Source: JADJPO01 sp963828555 (GTDB lineage: Bacteria; Actinomycetota; Actinomycetes; Actinomycetales; Kineosporiaceae). From it: a stretch of DNA of 64,000 nucleotides. The stretch lies in NCBI GenBank assembly GCA_963828555.1, contig CAWHEL010000001.1, positions 1 through 64,000 on the forward strand, written 5' to 3'. Both the position numbers and the translations under genes were made by a program. The stretch's first letter is position 1; every line of letters begins with the position of its first letter. Under the pieces are notes generated by a model that saw nothing but the letters and a program-made list of their open reading frames with translations, ran no database searches and had not been told where the DNA came from. This document shows, piece by piece, positions 1 through 8,709 of the stretch.

Positions 1-681
1 ATAAAATCCGCTGTTTGCCAACTTTGCCCCAACGCGGCTGCTCGGTCTGGTCGTCGGTGTCGGTCGCCCAGCAGTGCACCAAATTGCGAGGACCCACTTT
101 GTCACGATAGGCCGCATCATTTGGGAAGGAATACCAATAGGGATCCGACATCGCGTCGAGGTGATACAGGTAACCGAAGAACTCATCGAAGCCATGCACA
201 CAGGGCAGGTACTTGTTCCAATCGCCCAGGTGGTTCTTGCCGAACTGGCCTGTTGAGTACCCCATCGCCTTAAGCGCAGTGGCAACGGTTACTGCCTGAG
301 CCGGTAGACCCACGTCGGCTCCCGCCTGTCCGACAGTCGTCAAGCCAGTGCGGATCGGCAATTCGCCGGTGATGAAATTCGCGCGCCCCGCCGTGCAACT
401 TGCTTCGGCATAGTAGTCGGTGAAGCGCATACCTTGCGACGCCAGTTTGTCGAGGTTCGCGTTTTGCCGGACATGATGCCTTGGTGATAGGCACCAATGT
501 TAAACCAGCCAACGTCATCACCCATAATGACCAAGATGTTCGGCTTCTTCTCCTGAGCGATCGCCGGAGCAAACAATCCGACGGCTGACAAGCCGATGGC
601 GAAAGCCACAGCGATAATTGTGCTCGCAAGACGGAATTTTGTTCGAGTGAATTGTCCTAGAGAGATAGGCACCGTACGCAT
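1..681 (-). CDS. Arylsulfatase, N-terminal part, cut by the window edge, one frameshift
   Basis: Predicted exported sulfatase hydrolysing sulfate esters. The ATG at 681 starts a signal peptide (hydrophobic AFAIGLSAVGLFAPAIA, then AQE) and the sulfatase start NILVIMGDDVGW, whose aspartates bind metal. A single missing base near 457-462 breaks the frame. Restoring it gives TPNLDKLASQGMRFTDYYAE, then SCTAGRA. This is the formylglycine motif, with Ala in place of the usual Pro (C-x-A-x-R instead of C-x-P-x-R). FGKNHLGDW (the usual GKWHLG lysine and histidine) and a tail ending GKVGKQ follow at the window edge. Divergent from the TIR-STAND gene at 883. The family assignment is strong; the substrate is unknown. 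The indel resembles a sequencing error because everything after it is conserved. Confidence 0.85.
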
Positions 682-882
682 GACTGCCTCCGCAAACAGA
701 TGGGACATCGTCCGGATGGGACGTCTTAATCTCTGCCTGTGGGGTGTCGCAATCAAGCGGCGCCAGCGTAAAAATCGCCGCAGCCCTTCACAGAAGAAAC
801 CCCAGAGGAGGCAGCTACACGAGTAAGTGGAGCTACCTTTTTGAGGGTATTAGCTGTAAAATAGTGTGCGCTAGTACCACGA

Positions 883-3765
883 ATGTCCCGCATTTTTATC
901 AGTCATTCGAGTGCCAACAATGCTGAAGCCGTCGCCTTGCGCGACTGGCTTGTCAGCCAAGGTTGGGAAGACATCTTTCTTGACCTTGACCCGGAGCGCG
1001 GCCTCAAGGCGGGCCAAAGGTGGCAGGCCGCCTTGAAGAAGGCGGCTGAGCGATGCGAGCTCGTAATTTTTCTTCTGTCACCTGCCTGGGCTGCATCGAA
1101 GTGGTGTCTCGCCGAGTTTCTGCTTGCCAAGAACTTCAACAAGCAAATTTTTGGCCTGATCGTCGAATCCACACCGCTTGCGGATTTGCCGTCGGAGATG
1201 ACCTCCGAATGGCAGCTCGTCCATCTCACCGCGGGCAAGCGCGATCACCACATAACGGTTGCTCCGCCGCCAGGTGACAAGACTGTCTCCGTTGCTTTTG
1301 CCAGCGGCGGCCTTGAGCGTTTGCGCATCGGCCTAATGCAAGCGGGACTTGATGCCCGCTACTTTGCTTGGCCACCGGAGAACGACCCCGATCGGGCGCC
1401 ATATCGCGGCATGCAGCCCCTCGACGCCGAGGACGCCGGAATTCTTCTCGGCCGCGACGGTCCGACCGTGATCGGCCTCGACCTGCTACGCGGACTTAGG
1501 GACAGTCCTCCACCACGGTTGTTGGTGATCCTTGGGGCCTCTGGCGCCGGCAAGTCGTCATTCTTGCGGGCGGGGTTGACTTCGAGGCTCGCTCGCGAGA
1601 GCCAGCATTTTCTTCCTCTGCCTGTTGTAAGGCCAGAGCGAGCGGTCTTGTCGGGCGCGTCTGGTTTAATCGCGAATTCGAGAAAGCATTCAGGGAGCGG
1701 GGCTCGGCCGGACGCGGGCCGAGATTCGCAAGGTGGTAGAGGCAGGACCATCCGACATTGCCTCACTCTTAATAGAGTTGCTCAATGAGAACACAATTAC
1801 CCCGGTAGACGCCGGCGGTCAGGCACTAAGACCGCCCACTCTCATCCTTCCTATCGATCAGGCGGAAGAGCTATTTCATACCGAGTGCGCTCAGAGTCTC
1901 GCGCGTTCTTGAACATTCTGGGCAAGCTTGTCTCCAGCGATGCGCCGGCGCTCATGCTGCTCCTCACCGTTCGGTCCGACCGCTATGAGCAATTGCAAAC
2001 CGCCAACAGCTTGCAAGGACTTCGCCAGCATACGCTTGGTCTGCCGCCAATGCCGCAGGGAGCTTATGCCGAGATCATAAAAGGCCCGGCGCATCGGCTT
2101 GAAGGCACTGACCGCGCCCTCAAAATCGAGGAGCCACTCGTCGATGCGCTGCTCGCCGATGTTGAGGAAGGGGGAGCCAAAGATGCGTTGCCGCTGCTCT
2201 CCTTTACGCTGGAGCGATTGTACCTGGAACAGGGCGCCGACGGCGACCTCAAGCTCGAGGACTACGAGGCGCTTGGCCAAGTCAAGGGCTCGATCGAGGC
2301 TGCGGTAGAGCGTGCTCTGAAAGCAGCCGATGGAGATGCACAAATCCCAGGCGATCGATTGGTTCGTCTTTCTCTATTGCGGCGGGGGTTGATTTCCTGG
2401 CTCGCCGACATCGATCCGGACACAAGCGCGCCGCGTCGGCGCATTGCCCGCCTTTCAGAAATTCCTGTCGAAAGTCGTCCCTTGATCGACCTTCTCGTCG
2501 AACAACGCCTACTGTCCACGGATATCTCCAAGGAGACCAGCAACGTCACCGTCGAGCCGGTGCACGAGGCATTGCTGCGCCAATGGGGCCTACTACAGGG
2601 TTGGCTCGCAGAGGACGCGGCGCAACTCGGCGTGATGGAGGGGGTGAAGCGGGCATCGCGGGATTGGGCCGCCAATCACGGGAACGGTGCCTGGCTCATA
2701 CATTCAGGCGAAAGATTGAGAATGTCAGAGCGCTTTCTCAAGCGACCAGACTTGGCGGCAAGGCTGGCGGCGGGTGATCTCGACTATCTCGCGGCGTGTC
2801 GAAAGGCCGAGCAGTCGGCCACGGGCAGCAAACGACGAATGTGGACCGCGGTCTGCGTTCTCATTTTGCTAATCGCAATTGCGGGTGTCGCTTGGTTCAA
2901 TCAGCCTTATCTCAAGCAGCAATATCAATGGTTCATGATGGGACCGAAGGTACTCACGGCGGAACAGGAACGTCTGCTGAAGCCAGGCGAGCAATTCTCG
3001 GAGTGCGAAAACAATTGTCCTCAAATGAGGGTAATTCCAGCCGGCACGTTTCCGATGGGATCCGCCCTTGGGAACGGTCAATAATAGCGAGCGGCCAATG
3101 CACTCTGTTTCGATCGCGAAGCCGTTTGCCGTTGGCATGTATGAGGTGACGATCGTCGAATGGAACGCGTGTGCCGCAGCGGGCGGCGGTGGTCGTGGCG
3201 GAGGAAAAGAGGCGGCCGGGGTGGCGGTCAGCACCGTGGCGGTTGCTCGGCGATTATCTATGAACCGGGCCATGAACGGTTGCCCGCCAGTAATCTGAGC
3301 TGGGAGGACGCTCAGCGTTATGTGAGATGGCTTTCAGCAGTAACCGGCAAGAAGTATAGGCTACTCACTGAGGCGGAATGGGAATATGCAAATCGCGGAG
3401 GAACAAAAACCCAGTACTCGTTCGGCGACGATGAGAGTTCGCTCGGCGAATATGCGTGGTACGATGGGAACTCACAAAAGCAGCCTCAAGCTGTCGGCAA
3501 AAAGAAGCCAAACGCCTTTCATCTCTATGACATGCACGGCAATGTCTGGGAGTGGATCGACGATTGCTGGCACGATACCTACGAAGGTGCGCCAACGGAC
3601 GGCTCAGCGTGGAGTGAGTGCGAGGATGACAGCATCCGAGTTCTTCGCGGCGGTTCCTCGGCCGATGGACCTGGATCCCTCCGCGCGGCTCTCCGCGCCG
3701 CTCAGTCAAGTGGAACTCGCATGAGCACCTACGGACTTCGTGTTGCGAGGACAATCAACCCGTGA
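883..3765 (+). CDS. TIR - STAND NTPase - FGE-like fusion protein, interrupted by several frameshifts
   Basis: Large signalling protein with three modules. Residues 1 to about 110 are a TIR domain: it opens RIFISHSS and has SKWCLAEF, whose Glu sits where TIR NADases have their catalytic residue. After YRGMQPLDAEDAGILLGR comes a STAND-type P-loop ATPase with Walker A GASGAGKSS (about residue 218) and a Walker B-like LILPIDQAEELF at about 1847-1875. A transmembrane helix (about 2840-2900) precedes a C-terminal formylglycine-generating-enzyme fold (about 3030-3765) with RLLTEAEWEYANRGG, DMHGNVWEW, RVLRGGS and YGLRVAR. Frame changes are needed near 1660-1690, 1720-1735, 1895-1905, 3060-3080 and 3170-3290. 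The FGE part lacks the cysteine expected after RGGS, so it is probably a sensor or binding domain, not a sulfatase activator. TIR-STAND proteins are known in anti-phage abortive defence; that role is inferred here. Confidence 0.82.
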
Positions 3766-3885
3766 CCGGCCGCGCGTGCATGGCACTTTCACCCCTATTC
3801 TTGTTAACGAGTTGTGGGGACTTGGGCGGGACAGTCACAGGTCGTCGGAGGCGAAGCGAGCGCGAGTGTGGGTACAGATCGGAGC

Positions 3886-3914
3886 TTGGCCGCGTGCTGC
3901 CGCACGGCTATAGC
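3886..3914 (+). promoter_or_regulatory. Sigma-70-type promoter of the tRNA-Leu gene
   Basis: TTGGCC at 3886-3891 and TATAGC at 3909-3914 are separated by 17 nt, and the mature tRNA 5' end lies 12 nt beyond the -10 element. Spacing and position fit a housekeeping promoter. Identified by eye only. Confidence 0.5.
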
Positions 3915-3926
3915 TTGATCTGTCAC

Positions 3927-4244
3927 GCGGGCGTGGCGGAACTGGTAGACGCAACGGACTTGAGCGATTGAGTGCCCGCCGGGAAACCGGCGGTGTAGAA
4001 CTGCCCAAACTCGGGGAAACCTTCAAAGGCAATCCCGAGCCAAGCCCCAAGTCCAAGGCGAGGGACAGGGAAGGTGTAGAGACTAGACGGGCAGCGCCTA
4101 AATCCGGCAGTGAGCGCCGGACATGGCGAAGGGATAGTCCAGACCGCAAACCCTGCCAAGCGGCAGGGGCGGCGAAAGCCGTAGCCGGTACGAAAATCCG
4201 TTGGGCGAAAGCCCGTGAGGGTTCGAGTCCCTCCGCCCGCACCA
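3927..4244 (+). tRNA. tRNA-Leu(UAA), interrupted by a group I intron
   Basis: The exons are 3927-3961 and 4193-4244 (87 nt joined, including encoded CCA at 4242-4244). The acceptor stem GCGGGCG pairs with CGCCCGC at 4234-4240. The anticodon stem ACGGA pairs with TCCGT (4197-4201). The long variable arm GGGC-GAAA-GCCC marks a class II tRNA, and the T arm is GAGGG-TTCGAGT-CCCTC. Joining the exons gives the anticodon loop CTTAAAA, i.e. anticodon UAA, so the intron lies between U34 and A35. Standard tRNA scans may miss it because the anticodon arm is split. The gene lies between the TIR-STAND gene and the DUF374 gene (minus strand). Confidence 0.9.
3962..4192 (+). ncRNA. Group I self-splicing intron (231 nt, no ORF) in tRNA-Leu(UAA)
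   Basis: P1 can be drawn directly: exon ACTT (3958-3961) pairs with intron GAGT (3970-3973), giving the conserved U-G wobble at the 5' splice site with an 8-nt loop. The core contains GAGCCAAGC, GGTGTAGAGACTAGACGG (4074-4090 region) and ATAGTCCAG. GACTA (4081-4085) pairs with TAGTC (4135-4139) as P7, followed by GGCGAAAGCC. A P8-like hairpin CCGGC...GCCGG lies between the P7 strands. The last intron base is G (4192), as required for omega-G. The core closely resembles the small tRNA introns of Azoarcus and Agrobacterium (subgroup IC3). No homing endonuclease is encoded. Confidence 0.9.
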
Positions 4245-4330
4245 CCTGCATTTTTCGTCTGGTCATCAGTCTGCCCGCAGCGCTTGAGGATCGGCTGCGC
4301 TTGGAAGACCGGTTTGAAATAAGCGGCACG

Positions 4331-5089
4331 CTACGAGGGGGACTTCGCAACGGATCGGGGGATTGCCCTCGTCATGTCGGCGCCCGCCAGGGCATAAGCT
4401 TTCGCCGTGACGTCGTTCAGGGCCGCCTCGACAATTTTTCGGTAGGTCTCAAGTTCCGCGGCGCGGGCCTCGCGCGGTACGTAAATCGGATCGCCCATAA
4501 CGACGCCGAGCCTCGAAAAGGGGAGGTTGATGGTCATGCGGCTCCAGGAATTCACCGAGCGATAGCGGGAGGTCGCGACGGCGAATGGGACGATGGGCCT
4601 TCCTGAGCGACTGCTGATCATAACGATGCCGGGACCGCATCTGCGCGCCGGGCCCGGCGGCACGTCACCCGTCAAAGCGACGCTGAAGCCTTCCCGAAGC
4701 GACGCAATTAAGCCGTGAGCCGCCTCGGCACCTCCGCGATCGCCGCTGCGACCGGCGGCTCCAGCGCCGCGAACGAGACCGAGTTCGAAGCGGCGGAGAA
4801 CGCGGGCAAGAGCTTCCGCATCGTCGTTCCGCGCGACGATGGCGCGACCAGGGATCTCGCGCGGATAGAGGCCGGGCAGGAGAAAAAACTGCCCGTGCCA
4901 CAGTGCGATGATCGAGGGGTGAAGCTCGCGCGCCCTGCCAACATAATCCGGAGGATCGGCGACGATCGTCGAAGTCTTGATCACGAACTTAATGTAGTTG
5001 GCGAAAACGGACTCTAGGAGGATCTGCAACGGGCGCCGCAAGCGAGCCCTCTGCCGCCGAAGCCAGGGGATCTTCCAAAACCGCGCCAA
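4331..5089 (-). CDS. DUF374 lysophospholipid acyltransferase-family protein
   Basis: 252 residues, intact. A basic N-terminus leads into a DUF374-type acyltransferase fold. IALWHGQFFLLPGL supplies the HGQ block resembling the HX4D region of glycerolipid acyltransferases, then a VALTGDVPPGPARRCGPGI block and SGRPIVPFAVATS follow. Proteins of this family in alphaproteobacteria sit near lipid A and Kdo genes and are thought to acylate lipid A-type or phospholipid substrates at the inner membrane; the substrate cannot be told here. Its stop lies 86 bp from the tRNA-Leu gene, convergently. It is one of the few longer left-part ORFs without an obvious indel. Confidence 0.75.
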   Translation of the reverse strand: MARFWKIPWLRRQRARLRRPLQILLESVFANYIKFVIKTSTIVADPPDYVGRARELHPSIIALWHGQFFLLPGLYPREIPGRAIVARNDDAEALARVLRRFELGLVRGAGAAGRSGDRGGAEAAHGLIASLREGFSVALTGDVPPGPARRCGPGIVMISSRSGRPIVPFAVATSRYRSVNSWSRMTINLPFSRLGVVMGDPIYVPREARAAELETYRKIVEAALNDVTAKAYALAGADMTRAIPRSVAKSPS

Positions 5090-5283
5090 TGCTTGGCTCC
5101 GTCAAGGGACAGCCGATTCCGCCGAAGGTGGATAGGATAACAGCACTCGCCATCCAAGTCCGCTGCGACTCGAAGTGTGCACGATCAGTTGTAACTGTTG
5201 CAATTACATCACCCGCGGATCCCGTTACTCATGGTTAATTTGAAGCTCTAGTCCCGAGGGCAAGTGTCGAGTACGGGGGTGTG

Positions 5284-5367
5284 ATGCGTATCATCGTTTT
5301 TGCGGCCATCATTGCCGCATCATCTGCATTGAGCGGATGCTTTCATTTTCATCAGAGCCAAGTCTAA
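5284..5367 (+). CDS. Very small predicted lipoprotein (27 aa)
   Basis: ATG at 5284 (a GTG immediately upstream is in frame) encodes a basic start, a hydrophobic stretch IIVFAAIIAASSA and a lipobox LSGC, then only FHFHQSQV before a TAA stop. This is the architecture of tiny alphaproteobacterial lipoproteins. A histidine-containing mature peptide of about nine residues would remain after cleavage. It stands alone between DUF374 and the cold-shock gene. Its function is unknown. Confidence 0.45.
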   Translation: MRIIVFAAIIAASSALSGCFHFHQSQV

Positions 5368-5490
5368 ACCGCACCGCAGCAGCTTCCGCCACTTAAGTAG
5401 GTGGCGATTGGCGTTGCGGCGGTTAAAGTTTGGGGCCGCCTTGTGAGTGTCGCGTAGGGAGGCTCGGCGTGGGCGAGGGGGCGTTGCGAC

Positions 5491-6079
5491 ATGGGGTCGA
5501 AGGGATCGCCGCTTGGGCGCGAATATGTCCAGCGTGAGCGGCAAAGCACACATGAAGATGCTGCATCTGACGCATTTCAGGTTTCAGGATCCGTGAGATG
5601 GTTTGATCCTTCTAAGGGCTACGGCTTCATCGTTCCGGATCAAGACCTGCCTGACGTTCTGTTACATGTGACGTGTCTTCGTCGTGAGGGGTTTCAGACG
5701 GCCCCTGAAGGGGCGCGAATCTGTTCGCGACGTAGTGCGGAGGCCGAAAGGTTTGCAGGCATTCCGCATTCACGCCATAGACGCTTCAACTGCCGTCCAC
5801 CCTTCACAATTGCCGCAACGAACCCACGTTGTCGTCATTCCAGATAGCGAGTGGGAAAGAGGTACGGTGAAGTGGTTCAACCGAATTCGAGGGTACGGTT
5901 TTCTAACGCGCGGTCCCGGGACGGCTGACATCTTTGTCCATATGGAGACCTTGAGACGCTGCGGCTTGATAGAACTGCGTCCAGGACAAACGGTGCTCGT
6001 TCGTTACGGCAGGGGACCAGACGGCTTGATTGCAGCCGAACTCAGGCCTGAGAATGCTGCGGCACCGTCCTCCAACTGA
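5491..6079 (+). CDS. Cold-shock protein with two CSD domains (one frameshift)
   Basis: Nucleic-acid-binding protein with two cold-shock domains in tandem. The first starts SGSVRWFDPSKGYGFIVPD (RNP-1-like GYGFI) and reaches DVLLHVTCLRREGF. The second starts GTVKWFNRIRGYGFLTRG with IFVHMETLRRCG. Between them a one-base shift near 5715-5730 moves the reading frame from the first to the second, restoring a linker (RRPKGLQAFRIHAID). Two-domain CSD proteins of about 190-200 residues are common in alphaproteobacteria as RNA chaperones or regulators. The start is uncertain: 5491 is the first ATG in frame, and the conserved part begins about 30 codons later. Confidence 0.8.
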
Positions 6080-6445
6080 GACGATCCTCCAATTTCGGGG
6101 AGTGCAGGTCCACCCGACACTGCGATCGATTCAACCAGTGCTGGCGCGAGCGACGCACGCTGGTCGGCTGGGTGGAACGAACGTCTCGCCGGAGTTCCAC
6201 GACGCGGCCTTCGGTAAACTCACTATCAACAACCGGAGGGATGTCGCTTATCGTCTCGTGGAGGTGGAGCAAATCCCTCAGGAGGTGCGCTCTCACGTGC
6301 TTCTACAGGATGAGGTGACGACGATGCGAATGGAGATGGAGCAATTGGCGCGGCGATAAGTGTCTACTGACACGGTTGATCGCTCCACCGAAGCGGAAGA
6401 ACCCGAGAGCGATGACGATAGATGCATTGCGTCAGCGACGGGGAT
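6080..6445 (+). other. No convincing gene
   Basis: One plus-strand frame stays open to a TAA at 6357-6359, with a protein-like end (DEVTTMRMEMEQLARR), but I recognise no family and no good start. If indels are as frequent here as in neighbouring genes, a small gene could be hidden. Confidence 0.3.
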
Positions 6446-7246
6446 CTACGTCCTCACGGACACCTCCATTTCCTCTGCGGCCTTTTCGATCTTTTGGCGC
6501 GGAACTGCATTCCGATCGGTTTGGTGGCAGGCGTGTTCGCCGTTCGCGCTCTTGACGAGGCTGATCGCACAGCTCCGTAAGTGCCCGACCATGGTTGGGA
6601 CAACGCCCGGGCGTTCATCTGATGAGCGATGCAAGATCCGCAGCGTTTCGATATTTGCCTCCCAGAGGTCGTAGAGGAGCTCGATGTCGGCGGCCTTGCT
6701 CATCGCCCGTTTCAAGGTGTCGACAAAAGTACTCGATGTGTTCTCGCTGGAGATTGGTTCGCCGGTGCTCGAGCGCAGCATCCAAGGCCCGTTTCGCGTA
6801 GATGATCTCGTTGGGCAGGGCGTGTTTTGCGCACGCCGGTCTGCTCCCGGTCGTAAAGGGCAAGGCCAAAGGGATTGCCAAAAGTGGCGAGCGCCCGCTT
6901 TGTGGCGTCTGTCTCTGCTCCCTTGAGAGCAAGTTCGTGAGCTTGGCTGCATCGGGGCGCTGCCTTCACCGGTGCCTGAGCCTTCCCGCACGATAAAGAG
7001 ATCTCCGGCCGCACGTAACCCGCACCTTCGCCGGTAGGCGGCGGTGTAATGAATGCCCCATTATCCAACTCCAAGCGCAGGGTTCTGAGATGGTCCTCCG
7101 ATCCCAAGCGTCGAAGCCGAAGATGCGGTTGGCCTCGGCGATCACGTGCCAGCCCTCGACGTAGGCCAGCTCGCCGCTCTGCTTGCGGGTCTTGACGTAG
7201 CGGGTCGAGCTTCGCCTTGAGCTCGTTGGGTGTCGGTGAACGCCAT
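6446..7246 (-). CDS. Rad52/Rad22-family single-strand annealing protein, frameshifted
   Basis: Predicted recombination mediator that binds and anneals single-stranded DNA. Reading the minus strand with frame changes gives KTRKQSGELAYVEGWHVIAE, then ANRIFGFDAWDRRTI, then SQAHELALKGAETDATKRAL followed by ATFGNPFGLALYDRE. These match the Rad52 core (FGFDxW; AxTDAxKRAxxxFGNxxGLxLYD). At least three indels are needed. The C-terminal part (AADIELLYDLWEANIETLR) reads cleanly to 6446. The start ATG overlaps the Gp157 stop by one base (TAATG), indicating translational coupling. The pair looks like a phage- or island-derived recombination module that persists in alphaproteobacterial chromosomes. Confidence 0.75.
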
Positions 7247-7749
7247 TACTTCGTCCTCACGGCGAGAACGGGCTTCGGATTGCTGAGCTCGGCGCCTGGG
7301 ATCGAGGCGCCGTGTTTAAGGTGGCCGAGCACACCTTGTCGATCGAGCTTCGGTGTGGCGTGAGCCAGTAGGCCTCGGGGATTTCTTGTTCGGACACGAC
7401 GACAAGGGGCAGGGGAGCCAGCGCGCAATGAGGCGGAAAAATCCGGCTCCTGCAAAGTCGTCAGGCCAACTTCGCTCATCGCCTCAAGCGCCAATCTACG
7501 CTTCTTCGTTCCTCGCTCGTCGAGACGTGAGAGGCGTTGTTTCATGTCTTCCAAGCGCGAGCGCAAACCAGCTTGAAGTGCTTCATCGACGAGCGCAGAG
7601 CGGATGATTGCCGCTATGATCTCGCGAAGGTCGGTGATTCCCTCGAGTGTGTCCCGCACGGTGTCGTCGTCCAGGTCTGGGAACTCTTCACCCAGACGCG
7701 CCCTCAGGATTTGGTAGAGGAGCACCTGATGATTTAACTTATGGTTCAT
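7246..7749 (-). CDS. Siphovirus Gp157-like protein
   Basis: 167-residue reading frame. The N-terminal two thirds match Gp157 family features: EEFPDLDDDTVRDTLEGITD, a long coiled coil (LRSRLEDMKQRLSRLDER, KKRRLALEAM) and TLQEPDFSASLRAG. The end matches again (PKLDRQGVLGHLKHGA, IPGAELSNPKPVLAVRTK). The segment between (about PAPCRRVRTRNPRGLLA) is out of frame, so two compensating indels are likely. Gp157 was originally linked to phage resistance in Streptococcus; here it is fused operonically to Rad52. Transcription probably starts in the palindrome region shared with the XRE gene. Confidence 0.72.
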   Translation of the reverse strand: MNHKLNHQVLLYQILRARLGEEFPDLDDDTVRDTLEGITDLREIIAAIIRSALVDEALQAGLRSRLEDMKQRLSRLDERGTKKRRLALEAMSEVGLTTLQEPDFSASLRAGSPAPCRRVRTRNPRGLLAHATPKLDRQGVLGHLKHGASIPGAELSNPKPVLAVRTK

Positions 7750-7783
7750 ATCCCGGACATCAATCTCGCATCAACAAGTACAG

Positions 7784-7803
7784 TGTACAAGGATCCTTGT
7801 ACA
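7784..7803. promoter_or_regulatory. Perfect 20-bp palindromic operator
   Basis: TGTACAAGGATCCTTGTACA is a perfect palindrome between the divergent Gp157 (start 7749) and XRE (start 7838) genes. It is preceded by two further GTAC half-sites (AGTACAGTGTAC). Most likely the binding site of the XRE protein, controlling both directions. Confidence 0.6.
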
Positions 7804-7837
7804 TCGTCAAGGGGTATGGTCGGATGTTGAGGTCGAA

Positions 7838-8086
7838 ATGATCACGCCGGAGCAAATCCGTATGGCAAGAGCTGCCCTTAAGTGGGGTGTGCGAGACCTA
7901 GGCAGACACGCCGGAGTTTCGGCCAACACCGTAAGCCGCTTTGAGGTGGGGATGGGCACGACCGTGGCCACTCTTGCGCGAATAGAGCGGACCCTCGAGA
8001 AGGAGGGGATCATCTTCATTCCTGAAGACGAACAGGGGGGCCCTGGGGTTCGTCTAAGGCGAACCCAAACACGATTAAGAACTTAG
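7838..8086 (+). CDS. XRE-family helix-turn-helix regulator
   Basis: 82-residue single-domain HTH_3/XRE protein starting ITPEQIRMARAALKWGVRDL. The helix-turn-helix is DLGRHAGVSANTVSRFEVG, followed by a dimerisation-type segment ERTLEKEGIIFIPEDEQG. This compact form is very common in Hyphomicrobiales. It lies next to and divergent from the Gp157-Rad52 pair, with a perfect palindrome between, so autoregulation plus repression of the recombination genes is the natural model. The 3' end overlaps the convergent GAPKGN gene by about 12 bp, possibly an artefact of an indel. Confidence 0.8.
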   Translation: MITPEQIRMARAALKWGVRDLGRHAGVSANTVSRFEVGMGTTVATLARIERTLEKEGIIFIPEDEQGGPGVRLRRTQTRLRT

Positions 8087-8338
8087 ATCGCGCTTTGCGA
8101 CTCGTCCCGAACCGCTGAGTTTTCCGATCACTTTGGAGAGTTTGCGGACGAGAGCTCGTTCCTCAGTCGCAGCTTTTGAGTATGTCCCATGACGCAAGGC
8201 GTTTTGATTGCCTTTTGGAGCGCCGGATCCCTCGTGTGCCTCCGTGCATGCGGGAATGGTTTCTTGCCTCCGACAGTATGGGGCGCGACAGCAGCTGCCA
8301 GCACGCGTCGTTGCCCCGCATCGAGGACTGCTCAACAT
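8075..8338 (-). CDS. GAPKGN(x)NALRHG-type small protein, two compensating indels
   Basis: From the ATG at 8338 the protein starts MLSSPRCGATTRAGSCCRAP, a Cys-rich segment, and later has GSGAPKGNQNALRHGTYS, a hallmark of a widespread alphaproteobacterial family. That family carries HGG before this motif. Here the HGG segment (RMHGGTRG) is present in another frame between about 8225 and 8275, so two nearby indels have scrambled it. Members often accompany phage and island genes and XRE regulators; a nucleic-acid-binding role has been supposed but is not established. Confidence 0.6.
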   Translation of the reverse strand: MLSSPRCGATTRAGSCCRAPYCRRQETIPACTEAHEGSGAPKGNQNALRHGTYSKAATEERALVRKLSKVIGKLSGSGRVAKRDLSS

Positions 8339-8709
8339 GGGACCGACCCTTCGCGTCAATGGTCGAGTGGGTCGCTTTTCGATCTCCTTCATCGTTTTAA
8401 CCATCGTGCCCGCCGTTTTTCTTGAGGTGGCCATTAAGGCGACGCGTACGGTTACCGTGTTTGCCGATAGTTGACCCCTCGGCCTCTGGTTTCGCTAGTG
8501 CGCGACGCTGCTGTGCGGAATTTTGCGATCTCCAAGAAGGTTTTGGCTGGATGCGTTCGCGGCCCGGATGTTGATATTGCGCGCTTGTAAGTTCTCGATT
8601 TCCGCGGCTCTGCTCAATTGAGCTCATCGCGGTCACCTGCAGACCGACGAGTAGCCGGCGGGCGCCTCAATCGGCGTTGCCGACTTCTGGCCGGTGTCAG
8701 TTGGACAAT
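8339..8709. other. No convincing gene
   Basis: Overlapping minus-strand frames run through this stretch, but none shows a recognisable family and none has a credible start. I see no repeat or RNA structure. Confidence 0.3.

Noticed and set aside
3030..3765. FGE-like domain as the activator of the adjacent sulfatase
   Set aside because: No cysteine after the RGGS motif where the FGE catalytic cysteine is required, and the domain is part of a TIR-STAND protein.
3962..4192. Possible tmRNA or RNase P RNA reading of the structured RNA
   Set aside because: The flanks form a complete tRNA-Leu when joined, and the P1, P7 and omega-G features fit a group I intron; no tag peptide or P RNA core is visible.
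3835..4606. Open frames on both strands (up to about 210 codons) across the tRNA-Leu region
   Set aside because: They translate the tRNA and the structured group I intron; RNA secondary structure explains the conservation and the frames have no protein similarity.
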